DNA of 6,561 bases, taken from contig JADHVS010000237.1 in the NCBI GenBank assembly GCA_016783865.1, positions 1 to 6,561 on the forward strand. The letters run 5' to 3'. Below, piece after piece: positions 1-6,398 of this stretch. The stretch is from Bacteroidales bacterium. GTDB lineage: Bacteria > Bacteroidota > Bacteroidia > Bacteroidales > SM23-62. A program made the translations under genes and the position numbers. Every line of letters starts with the position of its first letter. Position 1 is the first letter of the stretch. The notes under the pieces were generated by a model, which worked only from the letters and a program-made list of their open reading frames with translations, had not been told where the DNA came from and ran no database searches.

Positions 1-1344
1 TTCAAGGGTATCGATTATGCAAAAAAGCAGGGGATTTCATTGGTCATTGCACTGGATTGTGGCATTAAGGCCATAGATAAAGTCGCTTATGCCAAAGAAA
101 GAGGTATTGATTTCATTATCTGCGATCATCACAATCCGGGTGATCAGATTCCAGATGCAGTCGCTGTACTTGATCCTAAAAGAGTAGATTGCTCTTATCC
201 CTTCAGTGAATTATCGGGATGTGGTGTAGGATTTAAACTGGTCCAGGCTTTCTCCCTCAAAAACAAGATTAGCACAGATAGGGTGTATAGGTATCTGGAC
301 CTGGTTGCCGTTAGCATTGCTTCCGATATTGTACCATTAACGGGTGAAAACAGGATAATGGCTTATTGTGGATTGAGACAATTGAATGATAATCCAAGTA
401 TGGGCCTCAAGGCCATTATTAACCTCTCCGGGATTGCAGAAAAAGAAATTAATATTGAAGATGTAGTTTTTAAAATTGGTCCCAGGATCAATGCAGCAGG
501 AAGAATCGAATCAGGTAAAAGTGCGGTGAACCTGCTGATTTCTGAGGATGAAGGAGAGGCCAGGATCATTGGTGAAAGAGTGGATAATTATAATGATGAA
601 CGCCGGAGCATCGACAGCAATATTACCCAGGAAGCACTTGCACTAATTGAGCAGGATGCAAAGCAAATTTATAATAAAACAACGGTGCTTTTTAATCCAA
701 ACTGGCATAAAGGGGTTATCGGGATCGTAGCATCCAGGTTGATAGATACTTTTTACCGGCCTACGGTGATCCTGACCGAATCAAACGGATTTGCAACCGG
801 ATCGGCACGTTCAGTAGCCGGTTATGACCTTTACCAGGCAATTGAATCCTGCAGTGATCTGCTGGAGAATTTCGGGGGACATAAATATGCTGCCGGCCTG
901 ACCATGAAGGTCGAAAATATTACAAAGTTTCATAAGAAATTTGAAAAATTTGTTTCTGAGACCATTACCCCTGAACAGCTTATACCGGTGGTTGAAATTG
1001 ATACTGAGATCAGCCTGTACGATATCACTCCCGGATTCTATAAAATGTTAAACCGGTTTGAACCTTTTGGTCCTGAAAATATGACTCCCATTTTTCTTAC
1101 AGAGAATGTGGTCGATAACGGTACAGGTAAAAAAGTTGGGGCTACAGGAGATCATCTTAAACTGAACCTTATACAGGAAAAGGATCCGTATAAAGTTTAT
1201 CCAGCTATAGCCTTTCAGCAGGGTTCCCGTTATGATGGAATCTCCAGCGGTAATGCCTTTGATATTTGTTACTCTGTCGAGGAGAATGAGTTTATGGGAC
1301 GTAAGAATCTCCAACTCAACATTAAGGATATCAAACTGGATTAG
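1..1344 (+). CDS. recJ: Single-stranded-DNA-specific exonuclease RecJ, 5'-truncated by the window edge
   Basis: RecJ is a cytoplasmic 5'-to-3' single-strand DNA exonuclease of the DHH phosphoesterase superfamily, used in RecF-pathway recombination, mismatch repair and base excision repair. The reading frame is open from base 1, so the gene enters from the left. 447 residues are visible, and roughly 120 N-terminal residues, including the first catalytic aspartate motif (DxDADG type), should lie outside. Counting from the first visible codon one sees ALDCGI (about 17-22), the family signature DHH (42-44), SIASDIVPL (105-113), the GPRINAAGR motif (160-168), and the DHHA1 substrate-binding part with HKGVIGIVASR (236-246), GSARS (267-271) and GGHKYAAG (292-299). 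The remainder is the expected C-terminal OB-fold region. All visible motifs are intact and there is no frameshift. The gene converges on the 1461-3533 gene, with a palindrome pair between them. Identification is firm; only the N-terminus is unknown. Confidence 0.96.
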   Translation, partial: FKGIDYAKKQGISLVIALDCGIKAIDKVAYAKERGIDFIICDHHNPGDQIPDAVAVLDPKRVDCSYPFSELSGCGVGFKLVQAFSLKNKISTDRVYRYLDLVAVSIASDIVPLTGENRIMAYCGLRQLNDNPSMGLKAIINLSGIAEKEINIEDVVFKIGPRINAAGRIESGKSAVNLLISEDEGEARIIGERVDNYNDERRSIDSNITQEALALIEQDAKQIYNKTTVLFNPNWHKGVIGIVASRLIDTFYRPTVILTESNGFATGSARSVAGYDLYQAIESCSDLLENFGGHKYAAGLTMKVENITKFHKKFEKFVSETITPEQLIPVVEIDTEISLYDITPGFYKMLNRFEPFGPENMTPIFLTENVVDNGTGKKVGATGDHLKLNLIQEKDPYKVYPAIAFQQGSRYDGISSGNAFDICYSVEENEFMGRKNLQLNIKDIKLD

Positions 1345-1358
1345 CAGGGGATCAATTG

Positions 1359-1385
1359 CCATCTGCTTCAGCTGACGGTTTTGAT
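1359..1385 (+). terminator. Candidate recJ terminator: left REP hairpin followed by TTTT
   Basis: Fourteen bases after the recJ stop, a 20-base imperfect hairpin (stem CCATCTGCT against AGCTGACGG with an A-C and a T-T mismatch) is followed at once by TTTTGAT. This is a plausible but weak intrinsic terminator because the stem is interrupted and the T-run is short. Confidence 0.4.
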
Positions 1386-1416
1386 ATGTCGGACATAAGC
1401 CCTGTATTTGTTTTGC

Positions 1417-1447
1417 ATCAAAACTATCCGTTGGTTGAAACTAACGG
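1417..1447 (-). terminator. Candidate terminator of the minus-strand operon: right REP hairpin followed by TTTT
   Basis: Read on the minus strand, the first structure met after the stop codon of the 690-residue gene is the nine-pair hairpin at 1447-1428, followed by ATAG and then TTTTGAT (down to 1417). The stem is better than that of the left unit. Together the two hairpins could isolate the convergent genes from each other. Confidence 0.45.
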
Positions 1448-1460
1448 CAATTGATATTTA

Positions 1461-3533
1461 TCAGAATTTTAACCTTACCTGGATTCGCAGATCCGTTTTA
1501 TTTTTTCCTTCAATTTCATTTAATCCGGAACCAATAACATTTTGATTGGGATAGTATGAATTGGCGATTTTGGCCCAGATGTCGAGGTGTTTGTTCACAC
1601 TGTACCGCATATTCAGGTAAGTTCTCATGCATTGTCCGTGAAATGAAGGTACCTGGAAAGCATACAACAGGTCATGCTCATAGGAGTAGATCCGTGAATG
1701 CCACGAATCAGTATCGAATATGGCCAGCCTGAAGCTGAAGGAGAGGGGAGAGGAAACCGGACGGTACAGCACATCGTGCAGGATCTCATATCCCTTATGT
1801 ACAGGGGCATCGCCCAATCTGTACATGACCAGTTCCAGGCGGTTTTGAAATGAGAACTGATCAGAAATGGGATATGTGATGTGGAAGCGGGGCCGTGATA
1901 AAACTTCATACTCCATTTCACTTATTCCGAAATCATCTTTCGGGCTGTTTTTCGGTTTGTGCAATTCGGTATACCGGAAATAGGCATGCAGCCCTTCTTC
2001 AGTATAGTAATCAGCCTGCACAAAATAATCGAGACCAACGGATGGTGCATCGGCATTGGATCGTAGCCAGGGAAATGAAAAGGCATCCAGGTACACTGAA
2101 AAGGTCCAGTTTGGAACAGGTTTGCTTAATAATCCCAGATAGAGACCGTTTTCATTCGAGGTCTTCGATCCTTCTGAAAATCCATTCGCATACAAAGCAT
2201 GGTAATCTTTTCGATAATACCTGTGTAATACAGATAACTGAAGGGCAGGCGCCAGGTCTGCAATCGCTCCATTGACCAGGGCCATGGCCCGGTTGCTACT
2301 GATCGCTGCTTCGCCAAACAAACTGATCTTTCTGAACATTGCAGCATAATCAATTCCCAGGTTAGTGTTCTTGTTTCCCGAAAAATTATACAGATCATCC
2401 GGATCATCCCCTTGCTCCATCTTTCCGTCAAACCAATAATGCAAAGAGGAAAAACCGATCTTCAGCCTGTCAAAATGATACGAAAGATTACCACCAAGAA
2501 TATTTTCCCTGATGGCATTCTCATCATATACCTCGCTTGATAATGCATGAAGTCCTGATGTTTGAAAGGAACTAAAAGTTAAAGTGCCATCATCCAGGGT
2601 ATCGGTTATGTTGGCATCTATCTTTTTCGACGAGGCAAACAAAGTAGCCTGTACCCGGTTGAACGACAGGGTGGTGCCTATCCCCCTGAGAAATGAATTT
2701 TCATTTGTCGATGTATATGGATCAAGCCCCTGGTTCCTGCGCTGAATATTTAAAACCTCAGCATTTTTATCATAGGAGAGGCCTGACCACATCAAAGCAC
2801 CCTGACCCATCTTAACCTGGTAATCACCGATCATCAAATCTTTAACCGCGCCAAAATTGTTCAGGTGCACATATGCCGAGTGATAATCAAATCCGTATTT
2901 ATTGCTGCCAAACATTTCTTCACCCGCATCTTTTTCTGCAACGAATCCAATCCTGACCTTATCCATATATTTTAAAGTGTACCTTGTGTAAAACTTAATC
3001 CTGGATCCCGGATAAGCTGCATTGGGATTGGCTGCCAGAATGGAATCGGGCACCTCCTTGTACCCGGCAGGGGATTGGAGGGTCTGGACAGACCGAAGGA
3101 ACAGGTCATGCGATGGCCGGGGCTTTTTCGTGGCAGCATATTCCCTGATCACACCGGAAGGAACAGCTGTCACAAATGGTTGGAGGGTAATGGCAAATTG
3201 TGTGTCGAAACCATACACCAGGGGAAGCTCATTAATGCTTAACAATTCCCCGTTTTTCTCAATATAATCAAGCAGGCTGAGTATCTGGAAATCATTCAGT
3301 AAATGAAGCCGCTCAAGCTCTTCGATCGTGGCAGTATTCAGGTTCAGTGGTTGTTCATAATAGTTAATCAGGTCCTGGAAAAATGCAGTAAAATCAATTT
3401 CTCCCTCAGCTTCCCTGGCAATATTTTCGATCAGGTCTTCTACCAGGGTATACATGTGTGCCTCATCGTCCTGCGCATGAACCGGCAGGATCATTATGAT
3501 CATTGAGCTAACCAGCAATAGCTTCTTTATCAT
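1461..3533 (-). CDS. Secreted helix-hairpin-helix protein with probable outer-membrane beta-barrel
   Basis: The protein has 690 residues. Residues 1-20 are a signal peptide with basic MIKK, a hydrophobic core and an A-Q junction after VHA. Residues about 63-121 form a ComEA-like helix-hairpin-helix segment: LNTATIEELERL is the classic opening and the second half (YIEKNGELLSINEL) follows the family pattern. The usual GIG-type hairpins, however, read HLLND and YGFD, so the glycines that normally contact the DNA backbone are mostly lost. From about residue 150 to the end the sequence is rich in alternating aromatic/hydrophobic strands and polar turns and ends in RLKF; a terminal phenylalanine is the usual outer-membrane barrel signature. 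Such HHH-plus-barrel proteins occur in Bacteroidota without a known function. It is last in the run after purE, 64 bp behind the small barrel gene, with no clear promoter in that gap. DNA binding or uptake is only a possibility; a scaffold or envelope role is equally open. Confidence 0.88.
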   Translation of the reverse strand: MIKKLLLVSSMIIMILPVHAQDDEAHMYTLVEDLIENIAREAEGEIDFTAFFQDLINYYEQPLNLNTATIEELERLHLLNDFQILSLLDYIEKNGELLSINELPLVYGFDTQFAITLQPFVTAVPSGVIREYAATKKPRPSHDLFLRSVQTLQSPAGYKEVPDSILAANPNAAYPGSRIKFYTRYTLKYMDKVRIGFVAEKDAGEEMFGSNKYGFDYHSAYVHLNNFGAVKDLMIGDYQVKMGQGALMWSGLSYDKNAEVLNIQRRNQGLDPYTSTNENSFLRGIGTTLSFNRVQATLFASSKKIDANITDTLDDGTLTFSSFQTSGLHALSSEVYDENAIRENILGGNLSYHFDRLKIGFSSLHYWFDGKMEQGDDPDDLYNFSGNKNTNLGIDYAAMFRKISLFGEAAISSNRAMALVNGAIADLAPALQLSVLHRYYRKDYHALYANGFSEGSKTSNENGLYLGLLSKPVPNWTFSVYLDAFSFPWLRSNADAPSVGLDYFVQADYYTEEGLHAYFRYTELHKPKNSPKDDFGISEMEYEVLSRPRFHITYPISDQFSFQNRLELVMYRLGDAPVHKGYEILHDVLYRPVSSPLSFSFRLAIFDTDSWHSRIYSYEHDLLYAFQVPSFHGQCMRTYLNMRYSVNKHLDIWAKIANSYYPNQNVIGSGLNEIEGKNKTDLRIQVRLKF

Positions 3534-3597
3534 GAGAAGATGAGGTATGGCGTTAAGTTACAATGTTTTCACCAAATTTCTGCATATCACATTAACC

Positions 3598-4470
3598 TTA
3601 CTTAATAGTATACTGAAGGGAAAAGTGAGGTGTGTATCCCAGGACCTGTTGGCGGGAAAAAGCAATGTCTGCACGGATCTTTTTAAGAATAAATCCCAAT
3701 CCGAAGCTGTGCTCTGCAAAATCTCCCACCTTCACACCTGTCCTTGCAGAAACCATCGGAAGGATCCTGTATTCAATACCTGCCTTGTAAAATACCGGAC
3801 CCCATTCAAGTGTTTTCTCTGTTTCGAAGCAGATAAATAAATTATCCTGGTAAATATACCCGATACCTAATTTGAATATCATAGGTATATGCTCATTATT
3901 AATCCGTTCGGAGTAGTAAGAATGGGTGGGATTAAATATATGAAATCCAATCAGCAGGTTCTTTAACGGCCTGGCGAGGATTCCGGCTTCAATCACAAAA
4001 GCCCCGTGATTTCCTGTTTCATCGTCGATATAAGTGTTTAAATAATCGAATTGGATACCGGCAGAAAATTTATCATTCAATGCCTTTCCAAAACCTAATC
4101 CAATCTTACTTTCATTGTAGGCAGGATATCCGAAATAGCTGTAATTTAAACTGAATGTCCCCGTGCTTGTAGGTAAACTAAAAACCAGTGAATGAAGGCT
4201 GAACTCAGGCACAAAGAATTTATTCTCATGATGGATGCCCAGTGCCAGGTGAGGATAAAAACCAAGTCCTGCCTGGTTATGAGAAGCAGACCACAGGCTT
4301 GTTGACATCACCCCGGCACCACCCAGGGCTGCTGCCCTGGATCCTACAGGGTAATTATCGCTGGCAGTAGAAAATAAATTTGGAAGGAAAATATAAAACA
4401 CAATAACCGCAATGCATCGCCGGATAATCCAAACGAAATCGTTATACGGTTTAATTGGTTTTATATTCAT
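3598..4470 (-). CDS. PorV/PorQ-like (FadL-type) outer-membrane beta-barrel protein
   Basis: The protein has 290 residues. A hydrophobic stretch at about 13-33 after a basic N-terminus, ending in STAS before DNYPVG, looks like a signal peptide. The mature start PVGSRAAALGGAGVM and then SASHNQAGL (about 41-69) is the N-terminal pattern of the PorV/PorQ/FadL-like families, where a glycine-rich segment is followed by an N-x-AGL motif. The rest is a series of amphipathic strands (for example TFSLNYSYFGYP, FSAGIQFDYLNTYI, HSFGLGFILKKIRADIAFS) ending HFSLQYTIK, consistent with a barrel of about 12-14 strands. The ATG at 4470 lies inside purE: the two genes overlap by 20 bp in different frames, and there is no later methionine before the signal peptide, so the overlapping start is well supported. 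Translational coupling to purE is likely. PorV itself belongs to type IX secretion; whether this protein does is not shown. Its closest functional partner may be the larger barrel gene just downstream. Confidence 0.82.
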   Translation of the reverse strand: MNIKPIKPYNDFVWIIRRCIAVIVFYIFLPNLFSTASDNYPVGSRAAALGGAGVMSTSLWSASHNQAGLGFYPHLALGIHHENKFFVPEFSLHSLVFSLPTSTGTFSLNYSYFGYPAYNESKIGLGFGKALNDKFSAGIQFDYLNTYIDDETGNHGAFVIEAGILARPLKNLLIGFHIFNPTHSYYSERINNEHIPMIFKLGIGYIYQDNLFICFETEKTLEWGPVFYKAGIEYRILPMVSARTGVKVGDFAEHSFGLGFILKKIRADIAFSRQQVLGYTPHFSLQYTIK

Positions 4471-4963
4471 ACTTAACCGACTTCAGATCCTCATTGGCCT
4501 TGATGATTTTCTTTTCAAGGCCGGCTTTGAATGCAACCACTTTATTCAGCACTTCTTCGTCTCCTGCTCCAATTATCTGTGCAGCCAGAATGCCTGCGTT
4601 CCTTGCACTATCCAGTCCAACTGTAGCCACCGGAATGCCCGGAGGCATCTGAAGAATAGATAATATGGAATCCCATCCGTCGATGGAAATAGATGCTTTG
4701 ATGGGCACTCCGATGACCGGAAGCGGAGTGAAGGCAGCCATTACCCCTGGCAGGTGTGCAGCACCTCCTGCCCCTGCAATAATAACCTGGATACCCCTTG
4801 AATGTGCAGATTTGGCAAATTCTGCGGCCTGTTCAGGTGTCCGGTGAGCCGATAAGGCATTTACCTCAAAAGGAATTTGAAACTCATTCAGGATTTTTGC
4901 AGCTTCTTCCATTACAGGCAGATCTGATGTGCTGCCCATGATAATGCTTACTTTTGGATTCAT
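4451..4963 (-). CDS. purE: N5-carboxyaminoimidazole ribonucleotide mutase, catalytic subunit PurE (class I)
   Basis: PurE moves the carboxyl group of N5-CAIR to carbon 4 of the imidazole, giving CAIR in de novo IMP synthesis; it is a soluble octamer. The 170 residues have the normal class I length. Visible motifs are GSTSD (10-14, phosphate binding), SAHRTP (38-43, with the catalytic-region histidine H40), AGGAAHLPG (65-73), PVIGVP (82-87), QMPPGIPVATV (105-115) and the conserved NA at 122-123. All are intact. The ATG at 4963 gives the standard N-terminus, with the first strand VSIIMGS immediately following. It is first in a minus-strand run, overlaps the downstream barrel gene by 20 bp and diverges from hpt across a 188-bp region that carries a TAATTTTG promoter box. 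No separate purK is seen in the window. Confidence 0.97.
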   Translation of the reverse strand: MNPKVSIIMGSTSDLPVMEEAAKILNEFQIPFEVNALSAHRTPEQAAEFAKSAHSRGIQVIIAGAGGAAHLPGVMAAFTPLPVIGVPIKASISIDGWDSILSILQMPPGIPVATVGLDSARNAGILAAQIIGAGDEEVLNKVVAFKAGLEKKIIKANEDLKSVKYEYKTN

Positions 4964-5019
4964 AATATATCTGTTAATGATATTTTGTATTGTTTATCGA
5001 ACAAAAAATGATTTTCTTT

Positions 5020-5027
5020 CAAAATTA
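5020..5027 (-). promoter_or_regulatory. Candidate purE promoter, Bacteroidota -7 box TAATTTTG
   Basis: On the minus strand 5027-5020 reads TAATTTTG, an exact match to the Bacteroidota housekeeping -7 consensus TAnnTTTG. It lies 57 bp ahead of the purE ATG, which implies a leader of about 50 bases. No convincing -33 TTTG is present at the usual spacing. It overlaps the first of three TTAACT hexamers. Confidence 0.45.
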
Positions 5028-5078
5028 ACTTAGTAAATTCGTAATTAACTATTAAAATCCGATTATTTAACTTAAGTT
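5025..5078. promoter_or_regulatory. Three phased TTAACT hexamers and a 10-bp palindrome in the purE/hpt control region
   Basis: TTAACT occurs at 5025-5030, 5045-5050 and 5067-5072, spaced 20 and 22 bp apart, close to two helical turns each, so the copies face the same side of the helix. The third lies partly in the perfect palindrome AACTTAAGTT (5069-5078). The first overlaps the purE -7 box. This layout resembles an operator array for a regulator of the divergent purine genes, but the region is AT-rich and chance is a serious alternative. Confidence 0.3.
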
Positions 5079-5106
5079 GTTGATACTGGTCAGTTGTTAC
5101 TGTTTC

Positions 5107-5148
5107 CCTCGGGCCTCGTAACTCGTACCCCGCAACTTATACCTATTA
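5107..5148. repeat. Degenerate 7-bp tandem repeat directly before hpt
   Basis: Six consecutive heptamers can be read: CCTCGGG, CCTCGTA, ACTCGTA, CCCCGCA, ACTTATA and CCTATTA. The first base is A or C, the third mostly T, the middle ones hold at period 7, and the match decays toward the hpt side. The tract is GC-rich, unlike the AT-rich DNA to its left, and ends three bases before the GTG start of hpt, so it forms the end of the hpt leader. Confidence 0.55.
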
Positions 5149-5151
5149 AAA

Positions 5152-5688
5152 GTGAATACCATAAAAATTCGAAACAAAGAATTCGGGCCTTTCATATCAG
5201 AATCTGAGATTAAAAAGGCTGTTTCACGGCTGGCAAATGAAATTAACCGCGATCTCAAAGATAAAGATGTTGTTTTTATAGGTATTCTTAACGGAGCATT
5301 TATGTTCGCCTCCGATCTTCTCCGGAAAGTCAATCTGGATTGCGAGATCACATTTGTCAAGCTTGCTTCCTATACCGGTGATACCACCAGGGGCAAGGTG
5401 AAACAACTGATTGGACTGGGAGAGCAGATAAAGGGCAAGACGGTGGTGATCCTGGAAGATATTGTGGATACGGGCATTACTCTTGATGCTATCATGAAAC
5501 AATTAACTGGTTTCGAACCTGAGGAAATATTGGTGGTTACCCTTCTTTTCAAGCCGGAAGCATTGAAAAAAGTAGTTGTTCTGGATTACGTCGGGATAGA
5601 AATTCCAAACGATTTTGTAATAGGCTATGGTCTCGATTTTGATGGCTTTGGCAGAAACCTTCCGGGAATCTATAAAATTATCAAGTAG
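5152..5688 (+). CDS. hpt: Hypoxanthine(-guanine) phosphoribosyltransferase
   Basis: This enzyme salvages hypoxanthine (and usually guanine) by joining it to PRPP, yielding IMP or GMP; it is a cytoplasmic type I phosphoribosyltransferase. The 178 residues match the usual bacterial length. Seen in order: the LNGAFMF segment (46-52), which corresponds to the pyrophosphate-binding loop, the flexible catalytic loop SYTGDTTRGKV (73-83), the PRPP-binding signature VVILEDIVDTG (98-108), KP at 134-135 next to the purine-binding region, and DFVIGYGLDFD followed by RNLP (154-171). The start is GTG at 5152: the frame is open from 5122 but no ATG occurs, and the GTG gives the family-typical short N-terminus. 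There is no Shine-Dalgarno sequence, as is common in this phylum, and no exact TAnnTTTG promoter was found ahead of it. It diverges from purE, joining salvage and de novo synthesis around one control region, and precedes adk by 143 bp. Confidence 0.96.
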   Translation: MNTIKIRNKEFGPFISESEIKKAVSRLANEINRDLKDKDVVFIGILNGAFMFASDLLRKVNLDCEITFVKLASYTGDTTRGKVKQLIGLGEQIKGKTVVILEDIVDTGITLDAIMKQLTGFEPEEILVVTLLFKPEALKKVVVLDYVGIEIPNDFVIGYGLDFDGFGRNLPGIYKIIK

Positions 5689-5698
5689 TGATGAATAA

Positions 5699-5764
5699 GT
5701 CATGCTGAATTTATTTCAGCATCTCCTTGCGATACAGTGGATTCCGAAACAAGTTCGGAATGAC
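5699..5764. repeat. Pair of inverted palindromic units between hpt and adk
   Basis: Two perfect 8-bp hairpins lie close together: ATGCTGAA (5702-5709), loop TTTAT, TTCAGCAT (5715-5722); and ATTCCGAA (5741-5748), loop ACAAG, TTCGGAAT (5754-5761). Outside them GTCAT (5699-5703) and ATGAC (5760-5764) close the element. When the second unit is reverse-complemented the two agree at 19 of 26 positions, so they are inverted copies of one family. The stem differences come as compensating pairs that keep base pairing. The family differs from the pair at 1351-1455. Neither hairpin is followed by a T-run, so termination is not suggested. I recall GTCATTCCGAA-like palindromes as frequent between genes in Bacteroidota genomes; copy number here cannot be judged. 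Confidence 0.8.
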
Positions 5765-5791
5765 GATTAAGAAAAATGACAGTAGTTTTTC

Positions 5792-5799
5792 TATCTTTG
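5792..5799 (+). promoter_or_regulatory. Candidate adk promoter, Bacteroidota -7 box TATCTTTG
   Basis: TATCTTTG matches the Bacteroidota -7 consensus TAnnTTTG exactly and lies 32 bp before the adk ATG at 5832, giving a short leader of about 25 bases. There is no clear -33 TTTG. The box sits just downstream of the palindrome pair, so adk may be transcribed separately from hpt. It would also exclude an upstream adk start at 5727. Confidence 0.55.
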
Positions 5800-5831
5800 C
5801 TTCCTGTCTGAAAACTGTAAATCGTTTTTTC

Positions 5832-6398
5832 ATGTTAAACATTGTGATTTTTGGTCCCCCGGGTTCCGGGAAAGGGACCCAATCAAAGAAAATTATCCAG
5901 AAGTATGGATTGAATCACCTTTCGACAGGTGATATGTTAAGAGCTGAAATTGCTGCTGAAAGTGATCTTGGACTGGAAGCTAAAAGCCTTATCTCGAAAG
6001 GTGAATTGGTCCCGGATAAGGTGGTTATTGGTATGATTGAGAAGAGGATCGAAACGGCCGGTGATTTCAACGGATTTATCTTCGATGGTTTCCCCAGGAC
6101 AGTCGCGCAAGCCGGGGCACTCGATAAAGTTTTATCTTCGAGGGACCTGGAGATCACTCTGATGATCAACCTTGATGTGGAGACTCAGGAACTGATCGAC
6201 CGGTTGCTGAAACGTTCTGAGCAGGAGGGCAGGGCAGATGATAACCTTGAGACCATTCAAAACAGGATCCATGTGTATGAAAGCCAGACCAGCCCGGTGA
6301 TCGAATATTATCAGCAGCAGGATAAGGCCCGGCAGGTCGATGGCCTGGGTACTATGGATGAAATATTTGACCGGATCGTTGATGTGATAAACCCTTAA
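5832..6398 (+). CDS. adk: Adenylate kinase, short form without zinc-finger lid
   Basis: Adenylate kinase catalyses ATP + AMP to 2 ADP in the cytoplasm. From the ATG at 5832 the protein has 188 residues. Motifs: the P-loop GPPGSGKG (8-15), the AMP-binding STGDMLR (31-37) with R37, the signature FDGFPRT (84-90) with R89, and lid-region arginines R124, R128, R134 (GRADD) and R145. The lid (about 125-140) is short and has no four-cysteine zinc site. The frame is open back to a TTG at 5727, which would add 35 residues, but those are encoded by the palindrome pair (GFRNKFGMT) and by the promoter region, and the P-loop normally begins within ten residues of the start, so 5832 is chosen. It lies between hpt and obg, an order familiar in Bacteroidota. 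Its own promoter box at 5792 suggests at least partly independent expression. Confidence 0.97.
   Translation: MLNIVIFGPPGSGKGTQSKKIIQKYGLNHLSTGDMLRAEIAAESDLGLEAKSLISKGELVPDKVVIGMIEKRIETAGDFNGFIFDGFPRTVAQAGALDKVLSSRDLEITLMINLDVETQELIDRLLKRSEQEGRADDNLETIQNRIHVYESQTSPVIEYYQQQDKARQVDGLGTMDEIFDRIVDVINP

Larger units (their letters stand above)
1351..1455. repeat. Pair of inverted REP-like palindromic units (BIME-like), 28 bp each
   Basis: The left unit (1351-1378) starts ATCAATTGCC and the right unit (1428-1455) ends GGCAATTGAT, a perfect 10-bp inverted repeat. Aligned as inverted copies the 28-bp units agree at 21 positions. Each unit contains its own 20-bp hairpin: the right one (1428-1447) is CCGTTGGTT, GA, AACTAACGG with nine pairs including one G-T; the left one (1359-1378) has seven pairs and two mismatches. 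The inner flanks also mirror each other: TTTTGAT at 1379-1385 against ATCAAAA at 1417-1423. In the spacer, TATGTC/GACATA (1385-1397) forms another small palindrome. Paired inverted palindromes between genes are the organisation known for REP/BIME elements moved by RAYT transposases; that this pair is such an element is inference. Confidence 0.8.

Noticed and set aside
1048..1362. Minus-strand open frame of 104 codons
   Set aside because: It lies almost wholly antisense to the well-conserved end of recJ and shows no recognisable family.
1351..1455. CRISPR or insertion-sequence end
   Set aside because: There are only two units, in inverted rather than direct orientation, with no spacer series and no transposase gene between or beside them.
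1895..2275. Plus-strand open frame of 126 codons
   Set aside because: It is antisense to the HHH-barrel gene, with no family pattern; a shadow of the barrel coding frame.
2394..2410. GATCATCC repeated twice
   Set aside because: It lies inside the barrel gene and encodes an ordinary acidic turn (DDPDD); explained by coding.
4981..4987. TATTTTG as an hpt promoter box
   Set aside because: It is one base short of TAnnTTTG and about 165 bp before the hpt start, with no supporting -33 box.
5097..5360. Minus-strand open frame of 87 codons across the hpt start
   Set aside because: It is antisense to hpt, and its C-terminal residues simply translate the heptamer tract.
5727..5831. Upstream TTG start giving a 223-residue adenylate kinase
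   Set aside because: The added residues come from the palindrome pair and promoter region, and the P-loop is expected within the first ten or so residues; ATG at 5832 fits the family.
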